Made by a program: the position numbers and the translations under genes. From Apostichopus japonicus (lineage: Eukaryota; Echinodermata; Holothuroidea; Aspidochirotida; Stichopodidae), in NCBI RefSeq assembly GCF_037975245.1, contig NC_092571.1, positions 3,921,001-3,985,000 on the forward strand: DNA of 64,000 nucleotides, given 5' to 3'. Below are positions 47,747 to 60,110 of this stretch, in pieces. The notes beneath the pieces are model-generated. The model did no database searches and was not told the origin of the DNA. It saw only the letters and a list, made by a program, of their open reading frames with translations. The first letter of the stretch is position 1, and each line of letters opens with the position of its first letter.

Positions 47747-48050
47747 TGGTGGGCCATCAGTCTCAAATCGTGGAGAATCGACACATACCGATTTAAATCG
47801 ACATAGACCAATTTCCTTCGACTAACTCCAGTGTCTAGCAGCTTAAATTGACTTTTACGGATCAAAATTGACATATCATCGATTTAAACCGGTAGAAGTA
47901 GATTTTACTTAACTTATACCAGTTTAATTCGACATATAATCGATTTAAATCGACATAAACCAATTGAAATTGATGTATGTAATTTATATATAAAATCGGT
48001 TTCAATCAGTATATGTCAATTCCCCACGATTTGAGACTGATGGCCCGCCA
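47747..48050. mobile_element. MITE with 26-bp terminal repeats and CGATTTAAATCG core repeats
   Basis: The left end TGGTGGGCCATCAGTCTCAA and the inverted right end TGGCGGGCCATCAGTCTCAA both continue into ATCGTGG. The interior is tandem CGACATA / CGATTTAAATCG palindromes. Target duplication unclear, superfamily not assigned. Confidence 0.75.
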
Positions 48051-48499
48051 TACTAGAGGTGCAATTGTGATTTACTAGCTGCATGTAATAGCTTCCGTGA
48101 AAGATTTGTCCATTTACCGCAAAGTTGATTTATGATCCAGGCATATACTATTATTAATTGGATGCGAGTTCCATGGCCAATTATAGGTCCTGCAATTGTT
48201 AGTATACCATTCCCACGTGTTTGCAGCGTCACTTACAATAACATTACCAGCCAGTAACACAGGGCCATTTTGGTAGCACACTATTGTGGGTAAAGGAGTG
48301 TATGAACTACATATTGTGGTGACACTTTACGCCATCTTGCACCCAAGCCGAAAGGTGTGAGCTTATATTTGTTCTTAACGTGTAGCATATTATGCATTTA
48401 TATGCCAGGGTGTTATAACACACTAACACGTGTTATGTTTTGGGAGCATGCGAGAGCTAGATATGTTAGAGATACAATACAGTAAATCGTAGTGGTATT

Positions 48500-48625
48500 A
48501 TATATATATATATATTTTTTTAATATTTTTATATAATATAAAATATTTTTTATATTTTTATATAATATAAAATATTTATATATATATATTTTTTAATTTT
48601 TTTTTATATTTTTATATATTTTTTT
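48500..48625. repeat. TA/TTTTTATA-rich low-complexity tract
   Basis: Alternating ATATAATATAAAATATTTTT units, flanked by inverted ACACGTGTTA words (about 48424 and 48659), so the tract sits in a hairpin-capable segment. Confidence 0.7.
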
Positions 48626-49269
48626 TAACACAGGCCGCAATAAAATGTGCCTCTAGCATAACACGTGTTATCATGTTATAACACAGATGCATATAAATGC
48701 GCAATATATTCAAGTCGAAAACGCTATTATAAGCAACTGTACAATTCGGTTCGGGTGCATCTAACAGCAACGTAGAAATAAAGGAAATCAAATGGCAAAA
48801 ACGAGAAATAAATGTGGATGGAAAGCACGGTACTAGATCATGTAAAGGTTTGTTCAGGATTGGGAAATATTAATTATAAAACGGATTTATTTTCTTTCTT
48901 TTTTCGATTTTGAGAGAACGTTTGTGTTACAAGTATGCAGAAAATGTACACAAAGGCAAATTATCATGGACAGCAACTTTTTTTTTTTATAGCATCTGTA
49001 CTATGGTTAGTGTAAGATAGATGTCTCTTAACTCGTCTGCAAATTGATATCTGTTACAGTGTGTAGGTACTACGCAGAGCGAAATGACTTAATGTTCCAA
49101 GCTCCTTCTGTATGGTTGATCTTGTTTTGCCCTGTATACTGAAACCATTTTCACATTACGTTCTTCCTCCAGGTGTGCAAAAAAAAAACTATTGCGCGTT
49201 GACATGTTTTACACATTGATATGCAGAGAAACAAGTTTCACTGTTTTTTCACAGTTTGCGTAAATATAA

Positions 49270-49308
<39 letters not shown>

Positions 49309-49492
49309 ACTATGGATCATACCTTAGGTCGACAGTTACATTGACTTACACACTAAATTTAATCTAACCCTAACCCTTTTTTGTAACCCTAACCCTGAAC
49401 CGACCCTGACCAAAACTTTTAAATGCACGTTTTAGAGGACGGAGAACATTATAAAGCTATTTGTGACGACAAAAAAGTGTCTTAAAATGGTA

Positions 49493-49541
<49 letters not shown>
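49270..49541. mobile_element. Deleted copy of the CCTTAGGTCGACAGT MITE in (TA)n
   Basis: 49312-49493 matches the middle and right arm base of the MITE at 49902-50304 (TACATTGACTTACACACTAA to AAGTGTCTTAAAATGGTAGTG), but most of both arms is gone. (TA)n runs border both sides. Confidence 0.75.
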
Positions 49542-49543
<2 letters not shown>

Positions 49544-49850
49544 GAAAATCGTAATGAGTTGGAAAATCCAGAACAGTGAAAAAACTTTCAGCCTCCACCG
49601 GGATTCGAACCACGGGCCTTCCGCTCTGTACGCGGACACCCTAACCACTAGGCTATGGACGCTGATTGTATGTCCATAGGTTCGAAACCGGTAAGGAAGA
49701 TTGTATTTCCACTGTAGGCGTTTGTCACCTGTACCGAACAATACTAGTTCTGTTTTTGGTGACATATTTTGCCTTACTCTAGAGATCAAATATGATGCTA
49801 ACCAACTCGAAATCATTTGTGATTCCTAAAGCCGGATCTCGAAAGAGATA
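49530..49850 (-). mobile_element. tRNA-related SINE, copy 2 (best preserved)
   Basis: On the minus strand a non-tRNA section (TTGGTTAGCATCAT, AACAGAACTAGTATTGTTCG, CTTACCGGTTTCGAACC) leads to a tRNA-like section with A box TAGCCTAGTGGTTAGG, a pairable anticodon arm (TCCGC, loop GTACAGA, GCGGA) and B box GGTTCGAATCC. It ends in TTTTTTCACTG and (TA)n. The acceptor and T stems pair badly, so it is not a working tRNA gene. Pol III transcription from the A/B boxes is expected. Confidence 0.8.
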
Positions 49851-49901
49851 CTTTGAACAGACTTTATGTTAATGCAATGCAAATAAATATATATATATAT
49901 A

Positions 49902-50299
49902 TATACTCATGATATGTACCTTAGGTCGACAGTTTAAGGTAAAAAAAGTGTACCTTAGGTCGACAGTGTACCTTAGTTCGACATTTCAGTGTCGACCTAA
50001 TGTTTTCACTACCATTTTAAGACACTTTTTTATTGTCGTTACATTGACTTACACACTAAATTTAATCTATCCCTAACCCTTTTTTCTAACCCTAACCCTG
50101 AACCGACCCTAACCAGAAACCTTTTAAATGAACGTTTTAGAGGACGGAGAACATTATAAAGCTATTTGCGACAATAAAAAAGTGTCTTAAAATGGTAGTG
50201 AAAACATTAGGTCGACACTGAAATGTCGACCTAAGGTACACTGTCGACCTAAGGTACACTTTTTTACCATAAACTGTCGACCTAAGGTACATATCATGA

Positions 50300-50304
<5 letters not shown>
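49902..50304. mobile_element. Long-armed MITE with CCTTAGGTCGACAGT repeats
   Basis: Arms of about 138 bp (49902-50039 and 50169-50304) are near-perfect inverted repeats, each with three copies of TACCTTAGGTCGACAGT or a variant. The 129-bp loop holds telomere-like CTAACCCTAACCCTGAACC. The insertion lies in (TA)n. Confidence 0.85.
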
Positions 50305-50349
<45 letters not shown>

Positions 50350-50351
<2 letters not shown>

Positions 50352-52145
50352 CAGTTGGAAGTCTGACCCCTTGACCTCGAAGAAAGATCAACGATCACGC
50401 ATATCATTAAATTTGAATTTCCCCGTATTTTACGTAAAGTAGGTCCTACGATTCACTCACAGAATTTACAGACATTGAAAGTTTATAACTTACCAAAACC
50501 TCACAGAATGGATTAAAAGTAATTCCAATATATGATAGGGCAAAGATACCCGAGAAAAAATCAACGAAAACCTATGAAACAACGTTTGCAATCAAACTTC
50601 GTCCTCACACATGTATTCCTGACTTAAAATAGGTCAAAACGAACCAACGAAAGAGAGTTACAGCAAAAAAATTCTCCCATTTGTGGATCTTCTACTCTCC
50701 TACATGATGCATTTTGAAATAAGGTAGACTTTCGCCAAGCCGTTTGCATGCTATGGGCTACTACCGACAAGACTTCACTCAAATCGTTTTCAATGTAGTG
50801 GAACCCATTCCTTTAGTGTCCGGTCTATTAGGAATGTTAGGTTTTGTGGCGTGAAATTAAGTAATTTAAGTTGTGCTAAGGTTTGGAAGAAATTTTGTCC
50901 CCACTTCTAATATATAAGGTAAAATGTGGAATTTCTGAGAGCTGCATATGGGAGGGGTAAGAGTGGCAAGACGGGGAGGGGGCAAGGGAGATGGTGTTTC
51001 CTTTCTGGCAAGATCACTGGTGGTAACTATGAAGGTAATACAAACTTTCCTGAGTGTGTTGTCAAACTTGAAGGAGTCATACCACATGTCGAATATAGAA
51101 AGGTAACATGGCATAGGCCAAACCGTATTTCTTGTTGCTTTTATTGTAAGGAACTTCAAAAATTCCGAATGATTTATTATTATATTATTTATTATTATTT
51201 ATTTAGAGTCTGCAAAGCTGGGTACTAATCTGTTGCTTATATTCATCAATGAATATCAATTAACAGTTTTCCAGTCAATATCAATCCTTGTTTTAGTTCA
51301 TGTATCACACTATATAACCACATTTCAATATTGGAGTTAAGTACTGGGGCTTGGGTAGGGGTGTGTTGTTTAGGGGAGGGATGTGGTGTTTTTAGGGGTT
51401 TTGGGAGAAAATGTGGTGCTTAGCGGATTTGGGGAAGGGTTTGAAGTTTCCCAGCTTTGGGATGGGTGTGGTGTTCACCAGCTTTGGGAAGAGTTAGGGT
51501 ATTTTGGAGGGATGAGGTGGTTTTGCCACATTGGGATGAAGACTATAACTAAAAGCGGACTTACAGTACACAGGACATGTTTGGATACATTACGTTCTAT
51601 GGATACTCTGACCAAAATTTTTTGAGCAGGGCTGCTTTTTTTCTTTTGCACATGCATAGATTCAAACATTAGTCAACAGTGGATATAGAGTTGCCTGGTC
51701 TTTTATTGATTTTGTCACTGTAACAATAAGGCACTTTAGGCAACAGTAAAGAAAACAAAAACATTTGGTGTGACACTCTCCATGAAAGAACATGTTTTAA
51801 TGTCCTGTGAAAATATGGGCATGAAATATAAACTACTTCGATCATTTCAAAGTGAGATACTTTGATCAAATGGAAGGAATAGCTTAACAAACTTTGTAGA
51901 CTTCTTGAAATGAAACACACTTCATACTGTGAAGACTTCATACAATAATATTGTCTGAAAAACAAATCACACACAATGTCAAGTGCATTATGACTGGAAG
52001 GGGTATTACAAGGTGGCATAGTGAAAGGCATGACATAGCAAAAACAATTCAGGTGGCAGGATGGATAGTTTTGTAACTTTAAATGGTGAGATATACCTGT
52101 GACATATAGCATAAGATTAAAATTAAAAGACAAATATAAAAAAGT
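50350..52145. other. No gene recognised
   Basis: Several open frames of 60-100 codons, none with known motifs or good splice sites. The GGG-rich stretch at 51350-51530 is low complexity. Confidence 0.4.
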
Positions 52146-52630
52146 AAATGGTAAGAGTAGAAAGTAAATAAATGGCTCCAAACTTGACATAACTTAAACA
52201 ACCTGGCCTTCTTAAGTAATAGGAGCACTAATAGCAGCCCAACAATCCGTAATTCCTTTCATATACTTCAAATTATTTCCAACTGACTCGCCCTCTGCCA
52301 TTTCAGTTCTGAGGTACTTTTTCTTGAGCTGAATTTTGTTGGCTAGAGAATCCCTTCCAAACAGAGTACGCAAGGCATCCTAAGCATCACTTGGTTTGTC
52401 ATTTGTTGTAATTAATTCTAGCTGACTAGATGCTATTGCAAGCACAATGGTGAAAAATGCCAGTTGTGTCTTTTTCAAGTTTTCACTCTTCTACTTCTCA
52501 CAATCAGTAACCCCCAACTTTCCTGAGCCATCCTCATAGCCCACAGGCCTTTTGCAAGCAAGAAATGTCTCATCTGGAATTTCCATGTCAACCAGTTCCA
52601 GCCATCCATTTTGTCAATTTTCCACGTCAT
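52146..52630 (-). pseudogene. Ty1/copia-type retrotransposon gag relic
   Basis: From an ATG at 52630: MTWKIDKMDGWNWLTWKFQM, RHFLLAKGLWAYEDG, FFTIVLAIASSQLELI, ALRTLFGRDSLANKIQLKKK and YLRTEMAEGESVGNNLKYMK follow the order of the copia gag domain (UBN2/DUF4219 type). At least three in-frame stops (TAG, TAG, TAA) are present. No LTR, protease, integrase or RT was found nearby, so only the gag part remains. Confidence 0.7.
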
Positions 52631-52845
52631 ATCTTCTGTTGTTCCAGCCATATTGGTCAGTGGTCACGACTATTAACCAATTTAAGTAACAACATTTCCA
52701 AAGAAATGGTTCCAAAATCAGCACATAAATGCCAAACAACAATCTATTCTACAAAGTTAACTTCCAGTGTATGTGTCTTGGCCAATAACCTGTAAGAGTT
52801 AGCTAGATAATACGCATGAGACTGCTGAGTATATTACAGCCTGTT

Positions 52846-53481
52846 CAAGGGCGGCGGAAGCACTTTTAATCTGGGGGGGGGGGGCACCGACATCAAAGGG
52901 CACTTTGCAGAAATTCGATTGGACTGATGCAGCCTTATATTTAGTACCCTTTATAACTCTCATTTGCGTATACACATCACTCCATCAACGCCCCCCCCCC
53001 CCCCCTTCAAGGTAAATATGCATACTAGCACTGCAATATCCAATGTGCAAAATGGGAAACAAGGAACAAGTTTTCTTTTGAGACAAAATGAGGTGAAATC
53101 ATGCTAGTTGCTAAAGTAGGAATCTTCCGAATTAGAGTTTATTCTTGTTAGTATCTTAACAAATTTTTTCCATTCGAAATAGCTTTGAGTTTGACCCACA
53201 GAAAATCATTAAAAGTCAGGGGCGTAGCCAGGATTTGCAAAGTTGTATGCACGACTATCTGAGCGGAGCGCCACCATCGGTTGGCGCGGAGCGTACAAGA
53301 AAATTTGTGGTTTTACAAACCCCTCAGATGGCCGGAAACGGCCCTTCCCGAGTGTTCATTCTGGTTCCCTGGCTGCTTACTTGAGACACCTCAATTTTTA
53401 TGTAGAAAAAAGGGCACATTTTTAACCTGAGGAAAAGTGGGGGGCACGTGCCCCCTGTGCCCCCCGGTTCCGCCGCCCTTG
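52846..53481 (+). mobile_element. hAT non-autonomous element with perfect 8-bp duplication, copy A
   Basis: Ends read CAAGGGCGGCGGAA inward on both sides (right end slightly diverged after GGCGGAA). Flanks are AGCCTGTT (52838-52845) and AGCCTGTT (53482-53489). Eight-base duplication with CAAGGG ends is typical of hAT. The 636-bp body has long G and C runs and no transposase; it is non-coding and mobilised in trans. Confidence 0.9.
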
Positions 53482-53489
53482 AGCCTGTT

Positions 53490-54734
53490 GCTGCACGCAA
53501 CTGGTTCTTTCTATAAGAGTATAACAGAGACTGAGGAAAAATATACATTACATATATATAGAAAACACAATTGCTTAAAGGTAGCACACTAATAATACAA
53601 CTTGATTAACCAAACAATAGTTTGGAGCAGAGTTGTAACAACAGGCATTAAACTGATCCACAAGCTGCATTCCTTCTTACTACGTATACCAGAGCTAGGA
53701 ACTTAAAGATATATATATATATATATATATTATAAGTATATATAAGTTGCTACCTACTTTTTGGGTCATTTGGCAAGGAAAAATCCAATTGGTCAAACCC
53801 TTACGGTAAACCTAAGTCTTGCTCTCAAAGTATATCCCCCAGTTGGTATATAAGTTGACCTGACGTACAGGCATCCGTAGTTTTCTTGACAGCGGTAGTA
53901 GCCTGTATTCAGTGTATACGCTCTACACTGTGTATACTGTATACGCCAGGGCTAACGCTAAAGCATACCCGTAGGCTGCATTACATGCAACCCAAGAACA
54001 GTTTCGGCTACTGTAATATAAGATGATGTGTAGTATCTGTTCCCTCTCGATGCAAGGGGACTGGGCTTGAGATCGGGTCAGTCGTTCGCCGGGTAGTTTG
54101 GTTTTCGTGCCCAGGTTCTTTCCTTGTTGACTTTTTCTTAAAAAAGTACCGTTAACACGAAAACGTCTCACCAACAACTTCAGGTAAGGTCCATGAGATT
54201 AGTCAATAAAGTTTGGTGATATTAATAACGTTGATATTATAACGTTGTTGCATACAGCTTCACGTTTTTTGTTCATACCCATATTTCAATACTATAGTGA
54301 ATAGCTTCTAGCCTAAACCTTGTAAGGCCTAGCCTACGTTCGGCTGTAGCCAAGGGCCATAGTCCAAGTCCTAACACTACCTTAGCATTGGGTCAAGGGT
54401 AAACTGGTCTGTAGTGTGAGCTACAAATTAATACCAACTGCCAGAGAAATTAGATTTCAAGTAGGTCAGCTTAACTTCTTAGCCTAATGTGCATGTATGT
54501 ATCATACATTGCCCTAATCATGACCAGATACTGTAGCATGGTGGGCTTATAATTGACGCACTTAAGGATTTGATCAATGATATCTATCAAGGAAAAATCC
54601 AAATTACTCAACTGTATGTGTTTTTCAAATGTGTAGTTCCTCAGAAATGTTCTGATCTCAAAATATTTAAGGTTCTGTGCTTATGCACCGTACAATTGAG
54701 CAGAATTTGACCACAAAATGTCTGCCGTGTCAAG
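53490..54734. other. No gene recognised
   Basis: A (TA)n run at about 53710-53732 and unassigned AT-rich sequence. Confidence 0.4.
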
Positions 54735-54743
54735 TTCTTTCAT

Positions 54744-55033
54744 CAAAGTGGCTATTCTTATGACTAGTCGTAACAATAATTCCCTTTTGCGCATGCGCAG
54801 TTGCTATAACATGGCTATTTTACGACTAGGAGTACTATTTTTACGACAGGAGTAACAATAATTTCCGGTTAGGGTTAAGGTTAGGGTTAGGATTGGATTT
54901 AGGGGTTAGAGTTAGGGTTACCCATACTACATGCGCAGTTGCTTTATTTACTTTGAATTCGCATGAATTCACTGATGTCGTAAGAATAGTTTATAACTAA
55001 TTGTTATGACTAGTCGTCAGAATAGCCACGGCC
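54744..55033. mobile_element. MITE with 9-bp duplication (Mutator-like)
   Basis: TTCTTTCAT lies at 54735-54743 and 55034-55042. The inverted ends share GTGGCTATTCT, GACTAGTC and TAACAAT. The interior has TTAGGGTTAAGGTTAGGGTT telomere-like words and two inverted GCGCATGCGCAGTTGCT / ATGCGCAGTTGCT blocks. A 9-bp duplication suits Mutator-like elements. Confidence 0.8.
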
Positions 55034-55042
55034 TTCTTTCAT

Positions 55043-58000
55043 ACCCCTAAATTGACACATTTGTCGATAAGCTAACTGTAGTGTAGGCCTTAGTATACAT
55101 CCATTGACTTTAGATGCTGTTTGCTATGCTCTGAGCCTCTAAGCTCTGACAGGTCATGTCCCAGAGAGTAGTGTTATCATATTGAGGTAATGTTGGGTAT
55201 TTTAATGGTGTAAGATTTCCAAATGGCCAAAAAACGTGCAAAACTGGGGGGGGGGGGTGTTAAAAGCTTAAAAAATACCACAATTTGGTCAGCAAATACC
55301 TCAAATGGATTCAAACTCATGAAATATGTAATTCTGTTTGACTGCAAAAAAGTTTAGGTGGCCATCGTTGCTAGTAATAATTTAAGGTGCGTCAATTACG
55401 GGGGTGCGTCAATTATGAAGCCTTTACTATACTGTACAGTAGCTATGCCTAGATTATTAGAGACTGAAGTCACCATGCAAATGTAACTTACAAGTAGCCT
55501 GTATTGAATAAGAGATGCTATAATTGCTAGAACTTTTCAAAAAGTTCTTGGAAGTCTTTACTCTCCAAAATATTCTCAGACATTCTAAACACCACTGTAC
55601 TGTAAGATGTCTGAATATCCCAGTGAGGGTATCAATAAAAACAGTTAAAGGATATAATACTAGAAAATCCAGCATCAAATTTGGGCCAATGCAGAATACC
55701 TTTAATCTAAGTCTCTCAAGTGATGCATTGTGTTTCAAGTGTCTTATTTATAACTAGCCAAAATTTGTACAAAATAACAATGCCATGCATCCAAAAGGTT
55801 ATTGAGTCAGTGCATTTCCATAATGTAACTATTACAAAAGCTGAGTGCACCTAATTAAAAGTTAACATCCTCCAAAAATCTATATAACACAAAAATTTAA
55901 TAAAGCCTTCTATCCCCTCCCTTGCATATACTGTAAGTCATTTTGTTAAGTCTATTTAGATCCACAAGTACAGTAATGCCAAGTTGACTAAATGTGCAAT
56001 ATTCAGTGTTAAAGATCTGAGCTCTGTATTGGCCCAAAATATATTGGAGAGAAGTGTACAATAAAAATTGAAATAATACACATCTACACTCTGACCATTT
56101 GATATTTATTTGATTGGCACTGTTAATGTTTTCTCAGACAAATTTGATGATCAACATTCTCAATCTCAAGATGAATGACAACAGCCCACTATCCAAGGGA
56201 ATAACACTGTACGATGTAGCTGCCATGCAGTGAAAAAGTCAATGTTGGAACGGTAGCAATCATAGCTAGAGCACAGATGCCGTCTGGGACAGACTGATGT
56301 GGTGACCTACTGCATCATTGACAGCCAAATGGAAGATATTTTCTGAATTACAGGTAACCAAAAAGTAAGTTAATATTCTGTAGGTTTGACATCGCATAAA
56401 CTTGATACCATAGGACTCTATTATCTCAAATACGAGTAACATCTGAGGTAATTTATTCCAAAGTTATGGAATGAAGAAAGAAACAATCAGAAGGGATGAA
56501 AACTTTTGTATGATCTGGTTAATGTGGTGGTATCTTTTCCTCTATGTCCATAGTATGTAACTACACTAGAGCTATATCCACTCTCTGGTTTTTAATCTTA
56601 AAGGTCAATGCAAGACAACACCAAATTGTCAGGCTAGGTCCACATAAAATGTACATGTATATTTAAATTTTGAAATCTTTACAATTGGTAAAGCTTGAAT
56701 GACTTGCAACTTTTAAAAGCACTTGCTATGGTAGGGAGCTGTTTCAGCTCCAACTGAATGCATGGCTGCATAAATAAAATGTGTAATGTTGTATACAAGG
56801 CAAGATGAATCAAGAATTAATGGGCCCAAAATGGGATGGATTTATAAACGAATTGAAATTTACAGTGAAAATAGTATATATGAAAGGTTGTGAGATGATT
56901 AAAATATTGGCTGAATTACAGGAGATTTAGTTTTGCAAAGCAGTTCATTGTTTTCTTCATTTGTAGAGTGCGAAGTCTAATCTGTAATCGCAAAACATTC
57001 CAAGCTATATTGCGCGTGCTATAATTGGGACCAAATCAGCATATCTTTAAGAGAAAGTTTTTCTTTTTGTACCAACAGATGGATAGATCTACAGGCTAAT
57101 ACAGCAAAGGATATGCTCTAATTAGAAATGCCAGGCAAGATTATCACACAGTTTACAGTGGGGTGAATACAATCATCAACCAAGCTTTTCATCATGCTGT
57201 ACATAGTGGTATACAGTAGCTCCTTGTTGGGCTTATCAATTAAAAGCTTGCATAGAAGCCGATGCCAAGCAAAGCAAAAGTATGTCCTGTAAATCGCGAA
57301 GTAGATTCACACATCTCATGTATATCCTCTGGGATACAGCACATCTTTCAATGGAGTTAGGAAGTTGCTGGGAATAGTTGTTGAATTGGCACAGTAACAG
57401 AAAACTAACTAGTTCCAGGATATGTTACACTGTTACACCATATAAAAGGTAGAGGAAATTAATATTATAAGCTTCAAGCAGACAGAACCAAGAGAATGCA
57501 GACCAGTCTTCATGGGAAGTCGTCTACATATTTAACTGTATAAATGGTCTCATTCTTTTGCAATGTACTTCTTGAAATATTTTAGTTTGGTGACATTGTG
57601 GCACTACAGTACATGTTTTTGTAAGTATTAGGGAACATTTGCAGCTGCTTGTCAAGAACATGGAACTTGTTATACAACTGAAGTGGTCCTGATGCTTAAG
57701 TGTTGAGGTTACTGGATATTTTGCTGCCTTACCTTGCTTCAACTGTTCTTAAATGCATTTCTTATGTTTTAAGATGTTTTAATTTTGTATTCCAAGCAAG
57801 ATCAGCAAGCCATAGTACAGTAATTTTCAACAACCACCACACAGATACTTGTGCAGGACTAAGGGTATTTGTTAAGCAGATTACTATTATAAAAATCTTT
57901 CAAACTTTTATCCCTCAAAATCTCCAGGGGTACACTGCATTGTTTCTGAACCACAGTTTCACAATTCTACAAGTGGGGTTCAGGGGTTATGCTATGGGAA

Positions 58001-59220
58001 AAGTTTACAATATTAGGCCTGACTTAATTACTGAAAGCTTGTGGTCTTTTATTACACCAAGAACCAGTTTATTCTTTAAACAAAATTAAATTATTTCCCC
58101 TCAAAATTGAGGGGAGTGAATACAGCAAAGGCACATGCAACTAGCACCAATGTCATGGAAACCTAGTGCAGCCCAATGAAACATACTGTAAAACCACAAC
58201 ATTTGTAACTATAGGTATGAAATTGTGCGATCCAGGGGTATTGTGTATAATTTTGTCCCTCCAAGCATGGAAACTCCATGATATTGTGGTAATTTGCATT
58301 GGTTACGGTATTAGATACAGCCTATACTGGTAAGTCAAGATAAATACTTGAGGTATAAGTTAGTTCCCAAAATGTTTCTCATGTATGAGAGAGGTCAGTA
58401 AATTGAGGTCATGAAATAGTGCAAGTATCCTGGTTTATGTGAAATAAATCTTGTGGAAAATATAAACTGGGATTGAAAATACAATGAACTGCTTGAACAT
58501 GATTGTACAATTTTTATTGTGTCTGGTCTTTTAATATCATGCTAATCTCCACTACTGTATGTGTTTGGTAATAAGCCAGATTTCTGGGTAGAAGTTTAAA
58601 AAAACAAATCGTCAACAACTTTTGATGAATTTTAAGCAATAGCATTCACTGCCTCTATCTCTGTTTATGTTTTGAGTCAGCAACACAGTATACTGTACTG
58701 TAGTGTACAGAAAGGGACACTTTCTGTTGTATTCCTGATCAATTGAAAATTGTTTGTTGTTTGACTGTTTGTAGCAGTATTCCTCTGAGGAGTGAAAAAA
58801 AAATAAACATACAGTGAACAGTTGCAACTGCGCATGCATTTATACATTACTTAAATTATGTTCTGATGCAATTCATGTAATATTCACTGTCGATTTTAGT
58901 TCAAAACTGCCAGTATACCATTAGTTCTTGCCATAATTTTTTTGCTTTAAAAATCTGGCTTTGAGTGTATAGTATTTTGTCAAAAACATAAAAGTGGAGG
59001 GGCTGCTTATCATCATTCCCTGAACAGGCTTTACCCAATTTCTTAACTGTAATGGTACAGGTAACATATCAAAATGTCTGGGGACTTGCCACAGTGCTGA
59101 CAATTTTCAAATATTTCCATGGTTCCACCAGGGATGTTAGTGATGGACAAACAACATTTGAGCTTTCTTTAACGTTTGTTTCGTACCGACATTAATACTG
59201 TTTTTGGTCCAATACTAATA
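55043..59220. other. No gene recognised
   Basis: About 4.2 kb of AT-rich DNA with scattered short ORFs (such as 57700-58089) lacking known motifs on either strand. No terminal-repeat element was delimited. Confidence 0.4.
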
Positions 59221-59229
59221 CCTAAATAG

Positions 59230-60110
59230 GGTGACAGGACAAAATCCCCCCGGACAAAGTCCCCCTGGACAAAATCCCCCTAGGACAAAATCCCCCTAGG
59301 ACAAAATCTACCCAAGCCAAAATCTCCCCAAGCTATAAAAAATTCCCATCAATTCTTTACAAAAATGCGTCATCCCGGTCCCCGGTATCGTCATCCAGTA
59401 CCGTCATCCGGTACCCTCACCAGTATTTCCATTGGTACTCTCAGTGGTTCCCGGACCAGTACTCCGACCATACCCCGACCGGTACCTTAATAGTGAGCCT
59501 GACAGTTACCCCCACCGGTATCCCTCCCTGATCAGTACCCTGGACTGTACCCCGGCCGGTACATCGACCGGTATCCCAACTGGCATCCTGAAAGGCACCC
59601 TGACACATACTCTGACACGTACCCTTACTAGTACTGGTACAATAAACAGTAATTTGACCAGTACCTTGACCGGTCCCTTAAATGTCACACCATGGAGCTA
59701 TATCCCATGGCCACACTAACAGGTAGCCTCGCAATTACCCGCAATGATCTCCTGACCAGAATCCGGACTGGTATCCTGACCAGTACCCTAACCAGTACAC
59801 TGAGTGGAACCCTGACTGGTAGAGTGACCAGTATGATGACCGGTACCCCTGACCAGTCACATGACCAGTACCTTGACCGTTACCCTCACAGGTACCCTAA
59901 CAGGAGCCCTCACAGTTACACTCGCCAGTACCCTCACTAGTACCCTGACCAGTCCCCTGACCAATCCCCTGAACGGTACCCTAACCAGTGCAATGTCCCG
60001 TGCCTTGACTGTCACACCTGGGCCATCCCTGGTTGTTGCAGGCAGGCTTTGTATGGGTCAGGGGGATATTGTCTGGGGGGATTTTGTCCGGGGGATTTTG
60101 TCCTAGAACC
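59230..60110. mobile_element. DNA element with GGACAAAATCCCCC ends built around a minisatellite
   Basis: CCTAAATAG is present at 59221-59229 and 60111-60119 as an 8- or 9-bp target duplication. Inward from it are AGGACAAAATCCCCC repeats on the left and their inverse on the right, several in tandem at each end. The interior (about 59380-60000) is a minisatellite on the theme ACCGGTACCCTG / ACCAGTACCCTG. Apparent ORFs there are repeat artefacts. Confidence 0.8.
59380..60000. repeat. 12-bp-class minisatellite (ACCGGTACCCTG theme)
   Basis: Dozens of degenerate units of 11-18 bp containing GGTACC or AGTACC and CTGACC, forming nearly the whole interior of the enclosing element. Confidence 0.85.

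Noticed and set aside
49588-49662. Possible functional tRNA gene on the minus strand (loop GTACAGA)
   Set aside because: A and B boxes and the anticodon arm are good, but acceptor and T stems do not pair and it is embedded in a repeated SINE.
49376-50110. Telomere or chromosome end
   Set aside because: TTAGGG-like words are few and sit inside MITE loops.
59432-60106. Repetitive Thr/Leu/Gly-rich open frames on both strands
   Set aside because: Translations of the GGTACC minisatellite.
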